Shown piece after piece: positions 45,586 to 55,865 of a DNA stretch of 64,000 bases. Source of the stretch: Bacteroidales bacterium (GTDB lineage Bacteria; Bacteroidota; Bacteroidia; Bacteroidales; UBA932); the NCBI GenBank assembly GCA_017430365.1, contig JAFRNC010000006.1, positions 62,001 through 126,000 on the forward strand. The letters are read 5' to 3'. Position numbers and translations under genes: made by a program. Positions within the stretch are counted from its first letter, which is position 1, and each line of letters opens with the position of its first letter. The notes under the pieces are model-generated. The model searched no databases and was not told the origin of the DNA. It was given only the letters and a program-made list of their open reading frames with translations.

Positions 45586-46715
45586 AATTCAACTCCGTCA
45601 TCATAGGCGGCGGACTTGCCGGTCTTGTTGCCGGCATCAGCCTGCAAAAGGAAGGGCTCAGTACCGCCATCATCAGCACCGGACAGAATGCACTGCATTT
45701 CTTTTCCGGAAGCTTCGAATCTCTCCGGGAACCGGCACCCCGGATCGCGGAACTGTTCTCCGAGGCGGGGATCGGGATCCACTATAGCGAAGGGGTCCGC
45801 CTGATGCCTCTCGGAACTTTCCGTGAAGCCGCACTTTCCCTTGACGACGTCAGCATATTCCCTACTTCACATTTCGCCAGGAAAGCTCTGATTGTCGGAG
45901 TCACTGGTTATCAGGATTTCTTCGGATCATTCCTGGCGGAGGGGCTGGAGAAAAAAGGCATCCAGTGCCGTCTTCGGAACTTCAGTCTTCCTGAACTCGA
46001 CACATTCCGTCAGAGCGCCGGGGAGATGCGCTCAGTCCAGATCGCCCCTATCCTGGACAGGGTATGGGAGAGCGCCGTGCGCGAAATACGCGTCCTCCTG
46101 AAAGATGAAGATGCCGTCATCCTGCCGCAGATATTCGGATTCCAGGATATTTCAGTGCCAGGAAAGATCCGCCGGGAGATACCGGCCAAGGTGGTTTTTG
46201 CCGGTACCATGCCTCCTTCCGTGCCGGGAATCCGCACCCAGCGGCTTCTCAAGCGGCGATACGAAACCCTTGGAGGAACATATCTCGCCGGCGACGAGGC
46301 ATTGTCCGCCCATGTCCACAAGGGAACGGTCCACAGCATAGTGACGAAGAATCTGGACAGCCACTATCTGGAAGCGGACAATTTCATACTGGCATCAGGG
46401 GGATTTTTCTCCAAGGGGATGAAATCCAATCCATTCCAGATACTTGAACCAGTATTCGGACTCGATGTCGAATTTGCCTCTGACAGAAACGACTGGTACG
46501 ATCCCGACTTCATGAAAGACCAGCCGTATATGGGATACGGAGTCCGGACCGACTCCTCCCTCCGGGCAATCGCCGGAGGCGAAATGATGGAGAACCTTTT
46601 CGCCGTGGGTTCCATTCTCGGCGGCACACGTCCCGAACTGGGAAGCGGTGCCGGACTTGCGATACGCAGCGCACTTGCGGCTGTCGATGAAATCCTTAAA
46701 ACAGGAAAGAGATGA
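45582..46715 (+). CDS. glpB: Anaerobic glycerol-3-phosphate dehydrogenase subunit B
   Basis: A 377-residue flavoprotein with an N-terminal FAD motif (SVIIGGGLAGLVAGISL). FFSGSFESL follows near residue 45, and the C-terminal GTRPELGSGAGLAIRSALAAVDEI closes the FAD site as in GlpB. The subunit takes electrons from GlpA and holds FMN in characterised enzymes. The start at 45582 overlaps the glpA stop (ATGA), and its own stop overlaps glpC by 4 bp, so all three subunits are translationally coupled. Confidence 0.92.
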   Translation: MKFNSVIIGGGLAGLVAGISLQKEGLSTAIISTGQNALHFFSGSFESLREPAPRIAELFSEAGIGIHYSEGVRLMPLGTFREAALSLDDVSIFPTSHFARKALIVGVTGYQDFFGSFLAEGLEKKGIQCRLRNFSLPELDTFRQSAGEMRSVQIAPILDRVWESAVREIRVLLKDEDAVILPQIFGFQDISVPGKIRREIPAKVVFAGTMPPSVPGIRTQRLLKRRYETLGGTYLAGDEALSAHVHKGTVHSIVTKNLDSHYLEADNFILASGGFFSKGMKSNPFQILEPVFGLDVEFASDRNDWYDPDFMKDQPYMGYGVRTDSSLRAIAGGEMMENLFAVGSILGGTRPELGSGAGLAIRSALAAVDEILKTGKR

Positions 46716-47929
46716 AGCTTCAGGAAATAACAGAAAGCAGGCACAATTTCGAAGAGTGCATGAAGTGTACTGTATGCACGGCATACTGCCCGGTCCTGCA
46801 GGTCAACCCCCTGTATCCGGGGCCGAAACAAGCTGGTCCTGACGGAGAAAGGCTCCGCCTCAAGGATCCTTTTTTCTTTAATTATGCACTGAAATACTGC
46901 ATGAACTGCAAGCGCTGCGAAGTGGCCTGTCCATCCGATGTTAAAGTGGCCGACCTGATACAGTCCGCCCGCATCCGCTACGACAAATCGAAGCCGAAAC
47001 TGCGCGACCGCATTCTCGCCTCGACCGATTTCATGGGATCCCTCGCACGTCCCTTCGCCCCGATAGTGAACGGCATCACCGGCCTCGGCATCACGAAGGC
47101 CGCACTGGACGCGACTCTCAAGATCGACCGTCACAGGACATTCCCAAAATACAGCGGCAGGAGTTTCGAGGCCTGGCTGCGGAGGCGGAGCCGGGAACAG
47201 GCCGCATTTCCGGAACAGGTCGCCTATTTCCACGGATGTTATGTGAACTACAACAATCCGGCTCTCGGCAAGGATCTGGTCAAGGTGCTCAACGCCCTGG
47301 ACACCGGCGTACAACTTCTCGAGAAAGAGAAATGCTGCGGCATAGCCCTTATCACGAACGGTATGTCGGATGATGCCAGGAAACACGCCACGCACAACGT
47401 CTCCGTCATCCGCAAGGCGGCGGTGGACAAGAAACTCAAGGTGGTCGCAACTTCCTCGAGCTGCGTCCTTACCCTTCGTGAAGAGTATCCGAACCTGCTC
47501 GGAGTCGACAATTCAGACATACGCGATTCCATTGTGATGGCGTCGCGCTACATCTTCGAGCGCCTCGAGAAAGGCGCCACCCTGAAATTCCGCGAGGATT
47601 ACCACAAGAGAATAGCCTATCATACTCCCTGCCACATGGAAAAACTGGGTTGGGGCGTATTCTCTGAAAAACTCCTCCGGATGATACCCGGAATCGAATT
47701 CACCCTACTGGACTCCGCCTGCTGCGGAATTGCCGGAACATACGGCTTCAAGAAAGAGAATTACGAATCCTCACAGGCAGTCGGAGAAGCATTATTCTCA
47801 CAGATCCGCTCGGTCAATCCCGACATAGTGGCGTGCGACTGCGAGACTTGCAAATGGCAGATTGAAATGTCGACCGGCTATCAGGTCCTGAACCCGATCA
47901 GCATCCTGGCCGAGGCATTGGCAGATTAA
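46712..47929 (+). CDS. glpC: Anaerobic glycerol-3-phosphate dehydrogenase subunit C
   Basis: A 405-residue membrane-associated iron-sulfur subunit. Two [4Fe-4S] motifs lie near the start: CMKCTVCTAYCP at about residue 17 and CMNCKRCEVACPSDV at about residue 64. Two CCG-type domains follow, YFHGCYVNYNNP...EKCCGIALI and AYHTPCHMEKLG...DSACCGIAGTYG, as in heterodisulfide-reductase-like proteins. It transfers electrons from GlpAB to menaquinone, probably feeding fumarate reduction. A short 11-bp gap separates it from glpQ. Confidence 0.94.
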   Translation: MKLQEITESRHNFEECMKCTVCTAYCPVLQVNPLYPGPKQAGPDGERLRLKDPFFFNYALKYCMNCKRCEVACPSDVKVADLIQSARIRYDKSKPKLRDRILASTDFMGSLARPFAPIVNGITGLGITKAALDATLKIDRHRTFPKYSGRSFEAWLRRRSREQAAFPEQVAYFHGCYVNYNNPALGKDLVKVLNALDTGVQLLEKEKCCGIALITNGMSDDARKHATHNVSVIRKAAVDKKLKVVATSSSCVLTLREEYPNLLGVDNSDIRDSIVMASRYIFERLEKGATLKFREDYHKRIAYHTPCHMEKLGWGVFSEKLLRMIPGIEFTLLDSACCGIAGTYGFKKENYESSQAVGEALFSQIRSVNPDIVACDCETCKWQIEMSTGYQVLNPISILAEALAD

Positions 47930-47940
47930 CCGTTCATACT

Positions 47941-48819
47941 ATGAAAAAATACCTGATACTTTGCCTTATCGCCGTCGCAGGCATCTATGCCTGCGGCCGA
48001 AAACCGTCCATAGATGTGCAGGCGCACCGCGGAGGCGCCGGCCTTATGCCGGAAAACACGCGCAGCGCCATGCAGAACGCCCTTGACCTGGGAGTGAATA
48101 CCCTGGAATTCGACCTCCAGCTTTCCGCTGACGGCCAGGTCGTCGTGTCACACGACAACTATTTCCATCCACGCTACGCCACACGCCCCGACGGCACACT
48201 GATAATGGAAAACGACCCAAAGGAGTATCTCTACACGATGCCATACGACAGCATCGTCAAATATGACGTCGGCCTCAGGCCGGTCGACCGCTGGCCGGGG
48301 CAGAAAAAGATCGCCGAAGTCAAGCCGCTCGCGGGTGATCTTATCGACTTCACCGAGAGCTATGCAAAAACTCCTGTCAACTACAACATAGAGATCAAAT
48401 CGTGGCCGGGAGATGGTGAAGGCACCCTCTGGCCCGACTACAGGACATTCTGCGACACCTGCATCCCTCTGCTGCTGTCAAAGGATCTGGGCGACCGGCT
48501 GATCGTACAGTGCTTCGACACCCGCGCACTGAACTACATGCACGGGAAATGGCCGCAGCTGACCCTCTCCTACCTGACCGAAGATTATGACGGAGGTGAT
48601 ATAGAGAAACTGCTGGGGAACCTGGACTTCACCCCGCAATGGTGGAGCCCTGAATCCAGCGTCGTCACCCCTGAAAACGTGAAGTGGTGCCATTCGCACG
48701 GCATCGGCGTCGTCCCCTGGACGGTCGATGACCCGGCAGAGATGAAACGGCTTGTAGAATGCGGTGTCGAAGCCATCATATCCAATTATCCCGACATACT
48801 CATTGAAACGGTACGGTAA
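47941..48819 (+). CDS. glpQ: Glycerophosphodiester phosphodiesterase (lipoprotein)
   Basis: A 292-residue GDPD-family enzyme with a lipoprotein signal (Cys18 in the IYAC lipobox). The catalytic set is QAHRGGAGLMPENT, with His near residue 32 and Glu following; then LEFDLQLSADGQVVVSHD, whose Glu-Asp and His bind calcium and act in catalysis. A late HSHGIGVVPWTVDDPAEM is the conserved closing strand. It cleaves glycerophosphodiesters from deacylated phospholipids into glycerol-3-phosphate and an alcohol outside the inner membrane. GlpT, encoded next with a TAATG overlap, would import the product and GlpABC would oxidise it. Confidence 0.93.
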   Translation: MKKYLILCLIAVAGIYACGRKPSIDVQAHRGGAGLMPENTRSAMQNALDLGVNTLEFDLQLSADGQVVVSHDNYFHPRYATRPDGTLIMENDPKEYLYTMPYDSIVKYDVGLRPVDRWPGQKKIAEVKPLAGDLIDFTESYAKTPVNYNIEIKSWPGDGEGTLWPDYRTFCDTCIPLLLSKDLGDRLIVQCFDTRALNYMHGKWPQLTLSYLTEDYDGGDIEKLLGNLDFTPQWWSPESSVVTPENVKWCHSHGIGVVPWTVDDPAEMKRLVECGVEAIISNYPDILIETVR

Positions 48820-50201
48820 TGTTGAAATTCCTGAAACAGCCGCCATACAAACCGGCTGAGACCGGCCCCGAGGCCGACGCGAAATACAAACGCCTGAGAT
48901 TGCAGGTATTCATCGGCGCATTCATCGGATACGCCGGATTCTATCTTGTTAGGAAAAACCTCTCGATGGCCATTCCGGCCATGGCTCCGCTCGGTTTCCA
49001 CAAGACGGAGCTGGGTTTCGTGCTGGGTCTCAACGCCGCCGCATACGCCCTCTCCAAATTCCTGATGGGCAGCGTATCGGACCGTTCGAACGCAAGGGCA
49101 TTCCTGCCCCTGGGCCTTGTACTTACGGCAATCTCCATGTGCTTCATGATAGTGCCAATCCAGGCCATAGGCGCTGAGCGCAAAGGCCTGGCAATCCTGG
49201 TCATGGGTGTGCTCAACGCCCTTGTCGGCTGGTTCAATGGAATGGGATGGCCTCCCTGCGGACGTGTAATGACCCATTGGTTCTCCCCCGGCGAACGCGG
49301 CACGATGATGAGCATTTGGAACTGCGCGCACAATGTGGGCGGCGCCCTCGTCGGGCCCATGGCCACTTACGGCGCAGTATGGTTCGGCAGTTGGTTCTAC
49401 GGTTCACATACCGAACTATATTTCCTGATCGGAACCTTCGCATTCCCCGCGGCAGTGGCACTGTTCATAGCACTATTGGCCTGGATCCTGCTGCGCGACA
49501 CGCCCCAGTCATGCGGCCTCCCTTCCGTTGAAGCATGGCGCAACGATTATCCGAAGAACTACTCCGAGAAGCACGAGACGACGCTCACCGCCAAGGAGAT
49601 ATTCTTCCACCACGTACTCAACAACAAGTTCCTCTGGTACATAGCCCTGGCGAACGCGTTCGTCTACATGGTACGCTACGGCTGCCTCGACTGGGCGCCG
49701 ACCATCCTGACCGAGAAGGGCATCGATCTGAAGAGTGCAGGCTGGGCATATTTCGCATATGAGTTCGCCGCCATTCCGGGCACCCTGCTCTGCGGCTGGC
49801 TGTCAGATAAACTGTTCCATGGAAAACGGGCGCTTCCGACGATGATATTCATGGCGCTGGTCCTGGTATTCGTCGCCCTCTACTGGGCATTTATCGACAA
49901 TCTTACCGTAGTCATCATCTGCCTCATCGGAATCGGATTCTTCATCTACGGCCCCGTGATGCTGATCGGCGTACAGGCACTCGACCTCGCCCCGAAGAAC
50001 GCCGCCGGTACGGCCGCCGGCCTCACCGGTTTCTTCGGATACTTCTTCGGAACCTTCCTGCTTGCCAACACGATAATAGGGCTTGTGGCCCAGCGGGCAG
50101 GATGGGGCTGGACTTTCGCACTGCTGATCCTCGCCTGCATCCTGGCTATCCTTTTCATGGGACTGACATATAAAGAAGAAAAATCTCCGGTCCACAAATA
50201 G
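48819..50201 (+). CDS. glpT: Glycerol-3-phosphate transporter (MFS, OPA family)
   Basis: A 460-residue carrier with about 12 helices. It shows the OPA start YKRLRLQVFIGAFIGYAGFYLVRKN, where the Arg is one of two substrate phosphate-binding residues. KFLMGSVSDRSNAR is the MFS loop, and GMGWPPCGRVMTHWFSPGERGTMMSIWNCAHNVGGAL is the GlpT/UhpT signature. A second-half LCGWLSDKLFHGKRA completes the fold. It exchanges glycerol-3-phosphate for inorganic phosphate. It is the last gene of the glp operon and converges on glpF, separated by 39 bp that contain a stem-loop. Confidence 0.93.
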   Translation: MLKFLKQPPYKPAETGPEADAKYKRLRLQVFIGAFIGYAGFYLVRKNLSMAIPAMAPLGFHKTELGFVLGLNAAAYALSKFLMGSVSDRSNARAFLPLGLVLTAISMCFMIVPIQAIGAERKGLAILVMGVLNALVGWFNGMGWPPCGRVMTHWFSPGERGTMMSIWNCAHNVGGALVGPMATYGAVWFGSWFYGSHTELYFLIGTFAFPAAVALFIALLAWILLRDTPQSCGLPSVEAWRNDYPKNYSEKHETTLTAKEIFFHHVLNNKFLWYIALANAFVYMVRYGCLDWAPTILTEKGIDLKSAGWAYFAYEFAAIPGTLLCGWLSDKLFHGKRALPTMIFMALVLVFVALYWAFIDNLTVVIICLIGIGFFIYGPVMLIGVQALDLAPKNAAGTAAGLTGFFGYFFGTFLLANTIIGLVAQRAGWGWTFALLILACILAILFMGLTYKEEKSPVHK

Positions 50202-50211
50202 GGCCGGAGAT
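50183..50211. terminator. Stem-loop between glpT and glpF
   Basis: ATCTCCGG (50183-50190) pairs with CCGGAGAT (50204-50211) around a 13-nt loop that holds the glpT stop codon. A-rich sequence before it and T-rich sequence after (TCTTATCCTTT) allow a weak bidirectional terminator between converging operons. Confidence 0.55.
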
Positions 50212-50240
50212 CGATCTTATCCTTTAACTGATCCGTTAAA

Positions 50241-50978
50241 CTAGAATACCCACAGGAAAAGACCTGCGGCAAGGGCTGCACCCACCATCGGGCCGGCGAC
50301 GGGCACCCAGCTGTAGGACCAGGCGCTGTCGCGTTTCCCTTCGATAGGCAGCACTGCGTGAGCGCATCGCGGGCTCAGGTCACGCGCGGGATTGAGCGCA
50401 TATCCAGTAGCACCGCCGAGCGACATACCTATCGACATGATCACACATGTCACAGGGAATGAACCGAGAGCGCCGGAGGAAGCGGTGACTTTGCCGAACG
50501 TGAAGGCATTGCCGTTGGTTCCGAGGGCGAGAATAACGAATACGAGCAGGCAGGTCGCCACGGTCTCGCTGAAGAAGTTGCGCCAGGGATTGTTGATGGC
50601 CGGCATAGTGCAGAAAGTGCCGAGAATAGTGTCAGGCTGGTCCTTGGTGGCTTTGTAATGGTCCTTATAGAACAACCAGACCAGGATGGCGCCCAGGAAA
50701 CCTCCCAGCATCTGGGCCACGATATATCCGAAAACCATGCTCCATTTGAATGAGCCGGCAATGGCGAGGCCGAGGGTTACGGCCGGGTTGAGATGCGCTC
50801 CTGATACCGGTCCTGCGATCAGGACGCCCGTCATGACGGCGAATCCCCATCCAAGTGTGATTACCACCCATCCTGCTCCCTTTGCTTTCGAGAAATTGAG
50901 TGAGGTGGCGGCGCATACTCCGTCGCCGAGCAGCACGAGAACCAGCGTGCCGATAAATTCAAAAATATATTCAGTCAT
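50241..50978 (-). CDS. glpF: Glycerol facilitator (aquaglyceroporin)
   Basis: A 245-residue MIP-family channel with six helices. The two NPA loops are GAHLNPAVTLG near residue 66 and GYALNPARDLSPR near residue 200. The Asp after NPAR is the aquaglyceroporin marker, and the Arg lines the selectivity filter. It lets glycerol diffuse into the cell, where GlpK traps it. A start at 50978 gives the usual MTEYIFEFIGT lead; the longer open frame upstream has no family similarity. It follows glpK by 8 bp on the minus strand. Confidence 0.94.
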   Translation of the reverse strand: MTEYIFEFIGTLVLVLLGDGVCAATSLNFSKAKGAGWVVITLGWGFAVMTGVLIAGPVSGAHLNPAVTLGLAIAGSFKWSMVFGYIVAQMLGGFLGAILVWLFYKDHYKATKDQPDTILGTFCTMPAINNPWRNFFSETVATCLLVFVILALGTNGNAFTFGKVTASSGALGSFPVTCVIMSIGMSLGGATGYALNPARDLSPRCAHAVLPIEGKRDSAWSYSWVPVAGPMVGAALAAGLFLWVF

Positions 50979-50986
50979 ATCTAAAA

Positions 50987-52474
50987 TTATTGTTTGTCTG
51001 CGGAAACAGTCCTCGATATAGCATCGGCCCATCCCTTCTTGAGCGGCTCTACATCCGCATCCGAAGGAGTGAAGGTGCGCTCCGCCTTCCACTGGCGGCG
51101 GATCTCTTCGAGGGAATCCCAATACCCGACGGCAAGTCCGGCCAGATAGCAGGCGCCCATGGCAGTAGTCTCAGTCACCTCGGGACGTATTACCGACGTT
51201 CCGAGCACATCGGCCTGGAACTGCATCATCAGGTTGTTGCGTGAAGCACCGCCGTCGACCTTGAGTTCTGCGAGGCGGACCCCTGCGTCGCGCTCCATGG
51301 CGCCCACGATATCCATGGTCTGGAAGGCTATTCCCTCAAGTGCGGCACGTGCGATGTGGGCTGCCGTGGTGCCGCGTGTCAGGCCGCATATTACGCCATG
51401 GGCGTACTGGTCCCAATACGGGGCTCCCATTCCTGTCAGCGCAGGAACGAAATATACTCCTCCGTTGTCCGGGACTGAAGCGGCCAGCGCTTCGATTTCG
51501 GAAGAGGACCTGATGATTCCCAGTCCGTCGCGCAGCCACTGGACTACAGAGCCGCCGACGAAAATGGAGCCCTCCAGCGCATAATTGACTGTATCCCCTA
51601 TCTTCCATGCGACAGTGGTGAGAAGGTTGTTCCTGGAGAGGATGGGCTTGGTTCCTGTATTCATCAGAAGGAAGCAACCGGTACCGTAAGTATTCTTGAC
51701 CGAGCCCGGAACGGTGCACATCTGGCCGAAGAGGGCAGCCTGCTGGTCGCCGGCGATACCGGCGATGGGAACTTCGTGGGCGAAGATGGTGGTCTTCGTA
51801 TAACCGTAAACCTCGGAAGAAGAACGGACGGACGGCATCATCGATGCCGGGATGCCGAGCAGGTCGAGCAATTCCTGGTCCCATTGCAGCGTGTTGATAT
51901 TGAAGAGCATTGTCCTCGAGGCGTTCGAGACGTCGGTTACATGGACGGTCCCGCGGGTAAGCTGCCAGACGAGCCAGCAGTCGACGGTTCCGAAACGGAG
52001 CTTCCCCGCCTCGGCTTTCTCGCGTGCGCCTTCTACATTGTCGAGGATCCATTTGATCTTCGTCCCGGAGAAATATGCGTCAATTATAAGGCCGGTCTTC
52101 TCGCGGATCTTGTCGACAAGTCCCCTCTCCTTGAGTTCGTCGCAGAAAGAAGAAGTGCGGCGGTCCTGCCAGACGATGGCATTATAGACCGGCTGCCCGG
52201 TCTCCGCATCCCACACTATGGTGGTCTCGCGCTGGTTTGTGATACCTATTGCGGCTATCTCCTTGCCGCCGATTCCGATTCGGGAGATGGCCTCTGCGAC
52301 TACCGCCGCCTCCGAAGACCATATCTCCATGGGATCGTGCTCCACCCACCCCGGTTTCGGGAAATACTGGGTGAATTCCATCTGGGCCGTGGAGCATATG
52401 TTGCCTCCATGGTCGAAGACAATGGCACGGGAGGAACTGGTCCCCTGGTCCAGTGCCAGGATGTATTTACTCAT
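50987..52474 (-). CDS. glpK: Glycerol kinase
   Basis: A 495-residue FGGY-family kinase of normal length. It starts [19 protein letters not shown] (ATP motif). [15 protein letters not shown] and [18 protein letters not shown] lie in the first domain. [15 protein letters not shown] and [14 protein letters not shown] are the FGGY signatures, and [22 protein letters not shown] is near residue 400. It phosphorylates glycerol with ATP to glycerol-3-phosphate, which enters GlpABC. A start at 52474 matches the family; upstream Met codons are not used. It leads glpK-glpF, with its own -7 box at 52514-52521. Confidence 0.95.
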   Translation of the reverse strand: MSKYILALDQGTSSSRAIVFDHGGNICSTAQMEFTQYFPKPGWVEHDPMEIWSSEAAVVAEAISRIGIGGKEIAAIGITNQRETTIVWDAETGQPVYNAIVWQDRRTSSFCDELKERGLVDKIREKTGLIIDAYFSGTKIKWILDNVEGAREKAEAGKLRFGTVDCWLVWQLTRGTVHVTDVSNASRTMLFNINTLQWDQELLDLLGIPASMMPSVRSSSEVYGYTKTTIFAHEVPIAGIAGDQQAALFGQMCTVPGSVKNTYGTGCFLLMNTGTKPILSRNNLLTTVAWKIGDTVNYALEGSIFVGGSVVQWLRDGLGIIRSSSEIEALAASVPDNGGVYFVPALTGMGAPYWDQYAHGVICGLTRGTTAAHIARAALEGIAFQTMDIVGAMERDAGVRLAELKVDGGASRNNLMMQFQADVLGTSVIRPEVTETTAMGACYLAGLAVGYWDSLEEIRRQWKAERTFTPSDADVEPLKKGWADAISRTVSADKQ

Positions 52475-52513
52475 AGGGAAAGAATTTATTGGTTCTTGGG
52501 GGTTGATTATTTG

Positions 52514-52521
52514 CAAATATA
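52514..52521 (-). promoter_or_regulatory. -7 box TATATTTG of glpKF
   Basis: Exact TAnnTTTG match on the minus strand, 39 bp before the glpK ATG at 52474. Confidence 0.6.
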
Positions 52522-52566
52522 ACAAAAAAACGGTCATGGCGTCATTCTTGCAACATAGTAGCGGCG

Positions 52567-54924
52567 ATGAATTATTCAGTGAAAATAGCAATGGTATTCC
52601 TGACACTTCTGTCAGTTGTCATGCCGTCCGCGGCACAGAAGGTCGTCATGTCAGGGTATGTCAAGGAGGCTTCGAGCGGTGAGCCGCTTATCGGCGCGGT
52701 GGTTTTTACTGAAGACCTGTCAGCCGGCGTTTCCGCAAACAATTACGGTTTCTATTCCCTTCAGGTCGACCGGAAGGAGCAGGTAATCAAGTGTTCATAC
52801 GCAGGCTATGTCACCGCCGAGATAAAAATCAACCCAACCGCCTCATTCAAACACGATTTCGAACTTGAGGAAGATCATGTGACGCTGGAAGCCGCAAGGG
52901 TGTTCTCAAAAAGCAAACGGGAACAGTTGACCCTGCCGCAACTCGGAAAAGAGACCGTATCGGGCGATGTGATACGCAAACTCCCTGCGCTGATGGGAGA
53001 AGCCGACGTGATAAGGGTCATCCAGATGATGCCGGGAGTCCAGACTCCGAGCGAAGGATCCACGGGTTTCAGCGTGCGTGGTGGCGGCATCGACCAGAAT
53101 CTCGTGCTTATGGACGGGGCTCCGCTCTATAATTCCGGCCACTTCCTGGGCTTCATGTCGATGTTCAACGGCGATGTCGTCAAGAACGCCCAATTGTACA
53201 AGGGGGATTTCCCCGCCAACTTCGGCGGAAGGCTTTCTTCGGTGCTCGACGTCAGCACGCGTGACGGAAACAACAATGAATTCAAAGGTGACTTCTCGAT
53301 CGGCCTGATTACCTCAAAGATTGCCGTCGAGGGGCCTCTCATCAAAGATAAACTGTCATTCATGCTTGCAGGCAGAAGGACATACATGGATATATTCTTC
53401 CCCCTGTTCGGAGACAAGATTCCGAAAAACACCCAGATGTACTTCTATGACCTCAATGGCAAGCTGAGCTGGGTGGCAGGGACGAAAGACCGTGTCTACC
53501 TGAGCGCTTTCAGCGGAAAGGATGTCTTCGGCATGTCGATGGAAGATTTCGACCTCGACCTGATGAAGTTCAGCTTTGCGAACAACACCCAGACACTCCA
53601 CTGGAGCCATGAATTCTCGCCGAAAGTGTTTTTCAACGCATCCCTGTACAATTCCCGGTACAACGCCGGACTTGACTGCGAAATGAGCAGCACGAGTTTC
53701 AACTACCTTACAGCCATACGCGAATCTGGCATCAAGGCCGGAATAACCTGGTATATCAATCCCAACAATACCGTTAAGGCCGGGATAAACGCAGCATATT
53801 TCAGGATGGACCCGGGAGATGTCACCCCTTCAGACGAAGAATCCATCGTGCAGGCGCTGCACATGCCCCAGAGCTACGGTGCGATGCCATCGGTCTATGC
53901 GCAGAATGAGCAGAAGATAGGCAAACTGACCCTGCGCTATGGTTTCCGGCTGTCCTCGTTCTCTACGCTCGGAGAAGCTGACCAGCGGTATTATGACCCC
54001 CAGACCCATGAACTGACCAGGACCATAGGATTCAGCAAGGGAAAAGTGATCAAAACCGACATAGGATTTGAACCGCGCATCTCCGCTTCATTCTCCGTCA
54101 GCCCCGATTTCTCGCTTAAAGCTGCCTACTCCCGTTCATTCCAATATATTCAGCAGGTGCCCATAAGCATTTCAGGCAGTCCCGTGGATGCCTGGTTCAT
54201 GGCGTCTCCGAACATCGAGCCGCAGCGTTCCGACCAGTTTTCGGCCGGACTCAATGCGCTCTTTGCTAACCAGGCGCTGGAACTGTCCGTAGAGGGTTTC
54301 TACAAGAACAACAAGAACACGATGGATTTCAAGGAGAATCCGGGTTTTGTGTTCGACGATGCCGAGCGTGAAAGGCTGCTGCGTTTCGGCACCTCGTATT
54401 CTTTCGGCACGGAACTGATGCTACGCTACGATTTCGACCGTTTCGGCGGATGGATATCTTATACTTGGTCGCGTGCCATCTACGATATTCCGGAGCTGAA
54501 TGACGGTAAGCCTTACCGCTCGCCGCTGAACCACGAGCACTCCATCAATTTCGTATTGTCCTATGATTTCTCCCGCCGGGTTTCCGCTTCGGCCGACTGG
54601 GTGTTCTACAGCGGTGCTCCGACCACCTTCCCCGTAGGAAGGTTCGTATACGGAGGATCCTATGCTTCGATCTATTCGTCGAGGAATGAAGACTCCCTGC
54701 CGGATTATCACAGGATGGACCTCTCACTGACCCTGAAAAGCAAGAGGAGAGCGGAAGGAAAGCCCTGGGGCAGCGAATGGAACTTCTCGTTCTATAACGC
54801 CTATTCGCGTCACAATGCATGGTCTCTGGCATTCCTCTACAGCAAACTGCAGGAACGTCCGCTGGCCATGAAAGTATATCTGTTCACCATTATCCCGTCG
54901 ATATCCTACAATGTTTATTTCTGA
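52567..54924 (+). CDS. TonB-dependent receptor with carboxypeptidase-like regulatory domain
   Basis: A 785-residue outer-membrane receptor. The signal peptide ends near PSAAQ (residue 22). A CarboxypepD_reg-like beta-sandwich covers about residues 25-105 ([29 protein letters not shown]). The plug domain has [35 protein letters not shown] and [13 protein letters not shown]. The rest is a barrel ending SISYNVYF with an aromatic terminal residue. It lacks a SusD neighbour; instead a DUF4249 lipoprotein gene overlaps its 3' end by 14 bp, the normal arrangement for this receptor type. The ligand is unknown. No good promoter box was found in the short gap before it. Confidence 0.9.
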   Translation: MNYSVKIAMVFLTLLSVVMPSAAQKVVMSGYVKEASSGEPLIGAVVFTEDLSAGVSANNYGFYSLQVDRKEQVIKCSYAGYVTAEIKINPTASFKHDFELEEDHVTLEAARVFSKSKREQLTLPQLGKETVSGDVIRKLPALMGEADVIRVIQMMPGVQTPSEGSTGFSVRGGGIDQNLVLMDGAPLYNSGHFLGFMSMFNGDVVKNAQLYKGDFPANFGGRLSSVLDVSTRDGNNNEFKGDFSIGLITSKIAVEGPLIKDKLSFMLAGRRTYMDIFFPLFGDKIPKNTQMYFYDLNGKLSWVAGTKDRVYLSAFSGKDVFGMSMEDFDLDLMKFSFANNTQTLHWSHEFSPKVFFNASLYNSRYNAGLDCEMSSTSFNYLTAIRESGIKAGITWYINPNNTVKAGINAAYFRMDPGDVTPSDEESIVQALHMPQSYGAMPSVYAQNEQKIGKLTLRYGFRLSSFSTLGEADQRYYDPQTHELTRTIGFSKGKVIKTDIGFEPRISASFSVSPDFSLKAAYSRSFQYIQQVPISISGSPVDAWFMASPNIEPQRSDQFSAGLNALFANQALELSVEGFYKNNKNTMDFKENPGFVFDDAERERLLRFGTSYSFGTELMLRYDFDRFGGWISYTWSRAIYDIPELNDGKPYRSPLNHEHSINFVLSYDFSRRVSASADWVFYSGAPTTFPVGRFVYGGSYASIYSSRNEDSLPDYHRMDLSLTLKSKRRAEGKPWGSEWNFSFYNAYSRHNAWSLAFLYSKLQERPLAMKVYLFTIIPSISYNVYF

Positions 54925-55858
54925 TAAAAGAGTACTGTCAGTGCTTATATTTGCCTGCATCGCCCTGGTTTCGGGATGCAGTGAGGAAGTGGATGTCCAT
55001 ACGCGGAGCATGGACAGGAGCTATCTTGTGGTCGAAGCGATGATAACCGACCACGCCGACCAGCCGCAGCGGGTCGTGCTGACTGAATCTATCGACTATT
55101 TCGAGAAGGAACAGCCGCCCGTAGTATCGGGGGCAGAAGTGTCGGTAAGCGACGGTAAGGATGTTTACCAATTCATAGAGTCCCCCTCGGGCAGCGGATG
55201 CTACATCGGGCCGGAAGGATTTCACGGCTCTCCCGGCAACACGTACAGATTATCAATCGATGCCGTCGTCGGAGGTGAGCGCAACCATTACGAAGCCACA
55301 TCAAAGATGGAAGAGCCCGGATTCGACGTAACCGCGGTAGATTACATGTATATGGGCAAAGCGAGCATGCAGGCGGACAGCCTGTGGAGTGTCGCGGTAT
55401 GGGGTCAGGACAAACCCGAGCCAAGCTACTATTATGTCAGCGCCAAACTGAACGATGCAGTTTTCCCCCTGGGGCTCTCCCTCGTGATGGATGACAAGTA
55501 TTTCAACGGACAGAAAGTCGTCTGCTTCCCTATAACCACGCTCTACCAGACGGCAGCGACACGCAAACAGTACGGAGACTGCGGCAAATTCCTGGAAACC
55601 GGAGATGTGTTCACATTGAACGTCTATTCGGTCCCCAAGGAGTATTTCACTTTCTACACAGGTTTTATTTCAAGCAGTGTAGGAGCCGCCGTGCCCATGC
55701 TGCAGTCCCAGCCGGCGAACTGTCCGACCAATATTACCGGCGGCTACGCAGTCGGATATTTCGTGGCCTGCTCCTCTTCCTCCGCAAGCGTAGTGATCGA
55801 AGACCCCTTCCGACCGTACTACAAGAAAGCGTTTCCGTTCTTTCCTGGAAAGGATTGA
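54911..55858 (+). CDS. DUF4249 lipoprotein, TonB-receptor partner
   Basis: A 315-residue outer-membrane lipoprotein. The signal helix ends at SGCSEE, with lipid Cys about residue 23. DUF4249 features follow: an early LVVEAMITDHADQPQRVVLTES strand pair, a GPEGFHGSPGNTYRLSID segment that repeats the usual G.PG.TY.L, and a late GYAVGYFVACSSSSASVVI. Members are Ig-like and are nearly always encoded next to carboxypeptidase-domain TonB receptors, as here. They may act as a surface lid or ligand-binding partner. The ligand is unknown. Confidence 0.88.
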   Translation: MFISDKRVLSVLIFACIALVSGCSEEVDVHTRSMDRSYLVVEAMITDHADQPQRVVLTESIDYFEKEQPPVVSGAEVSVSDGKDVYQFIESPSGSGCYIGPEGFHGSPGNTYRLSIDAVVGGERNHYEATSKMEEPGFDVTAVDYMYMGKASMQADSLWSVAVWGQDKPEPSYYYVSAKLNDAVFPLGLSLVMDDKYFNGQKVVCFPITTLYQTAATRKQYGDCGKFLETGDVFTLNVYSVPKEYFTFYTGFISSSVGAAVPMLQSQPANCPTNITGGYAVGYFVACSSSSASVVIEDPFRPYYKKAFPFFPGKD

Positions 55859-55865
55859 AATGCTG

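Noticed and set aside
52567..55858. SusC/SusD polysaccharide utilisation locus
   Set aside because: The receptor partner is DUF4249, not SusD, and no glycoside hydrolase or HTCS/ECF regulator is adjacent.
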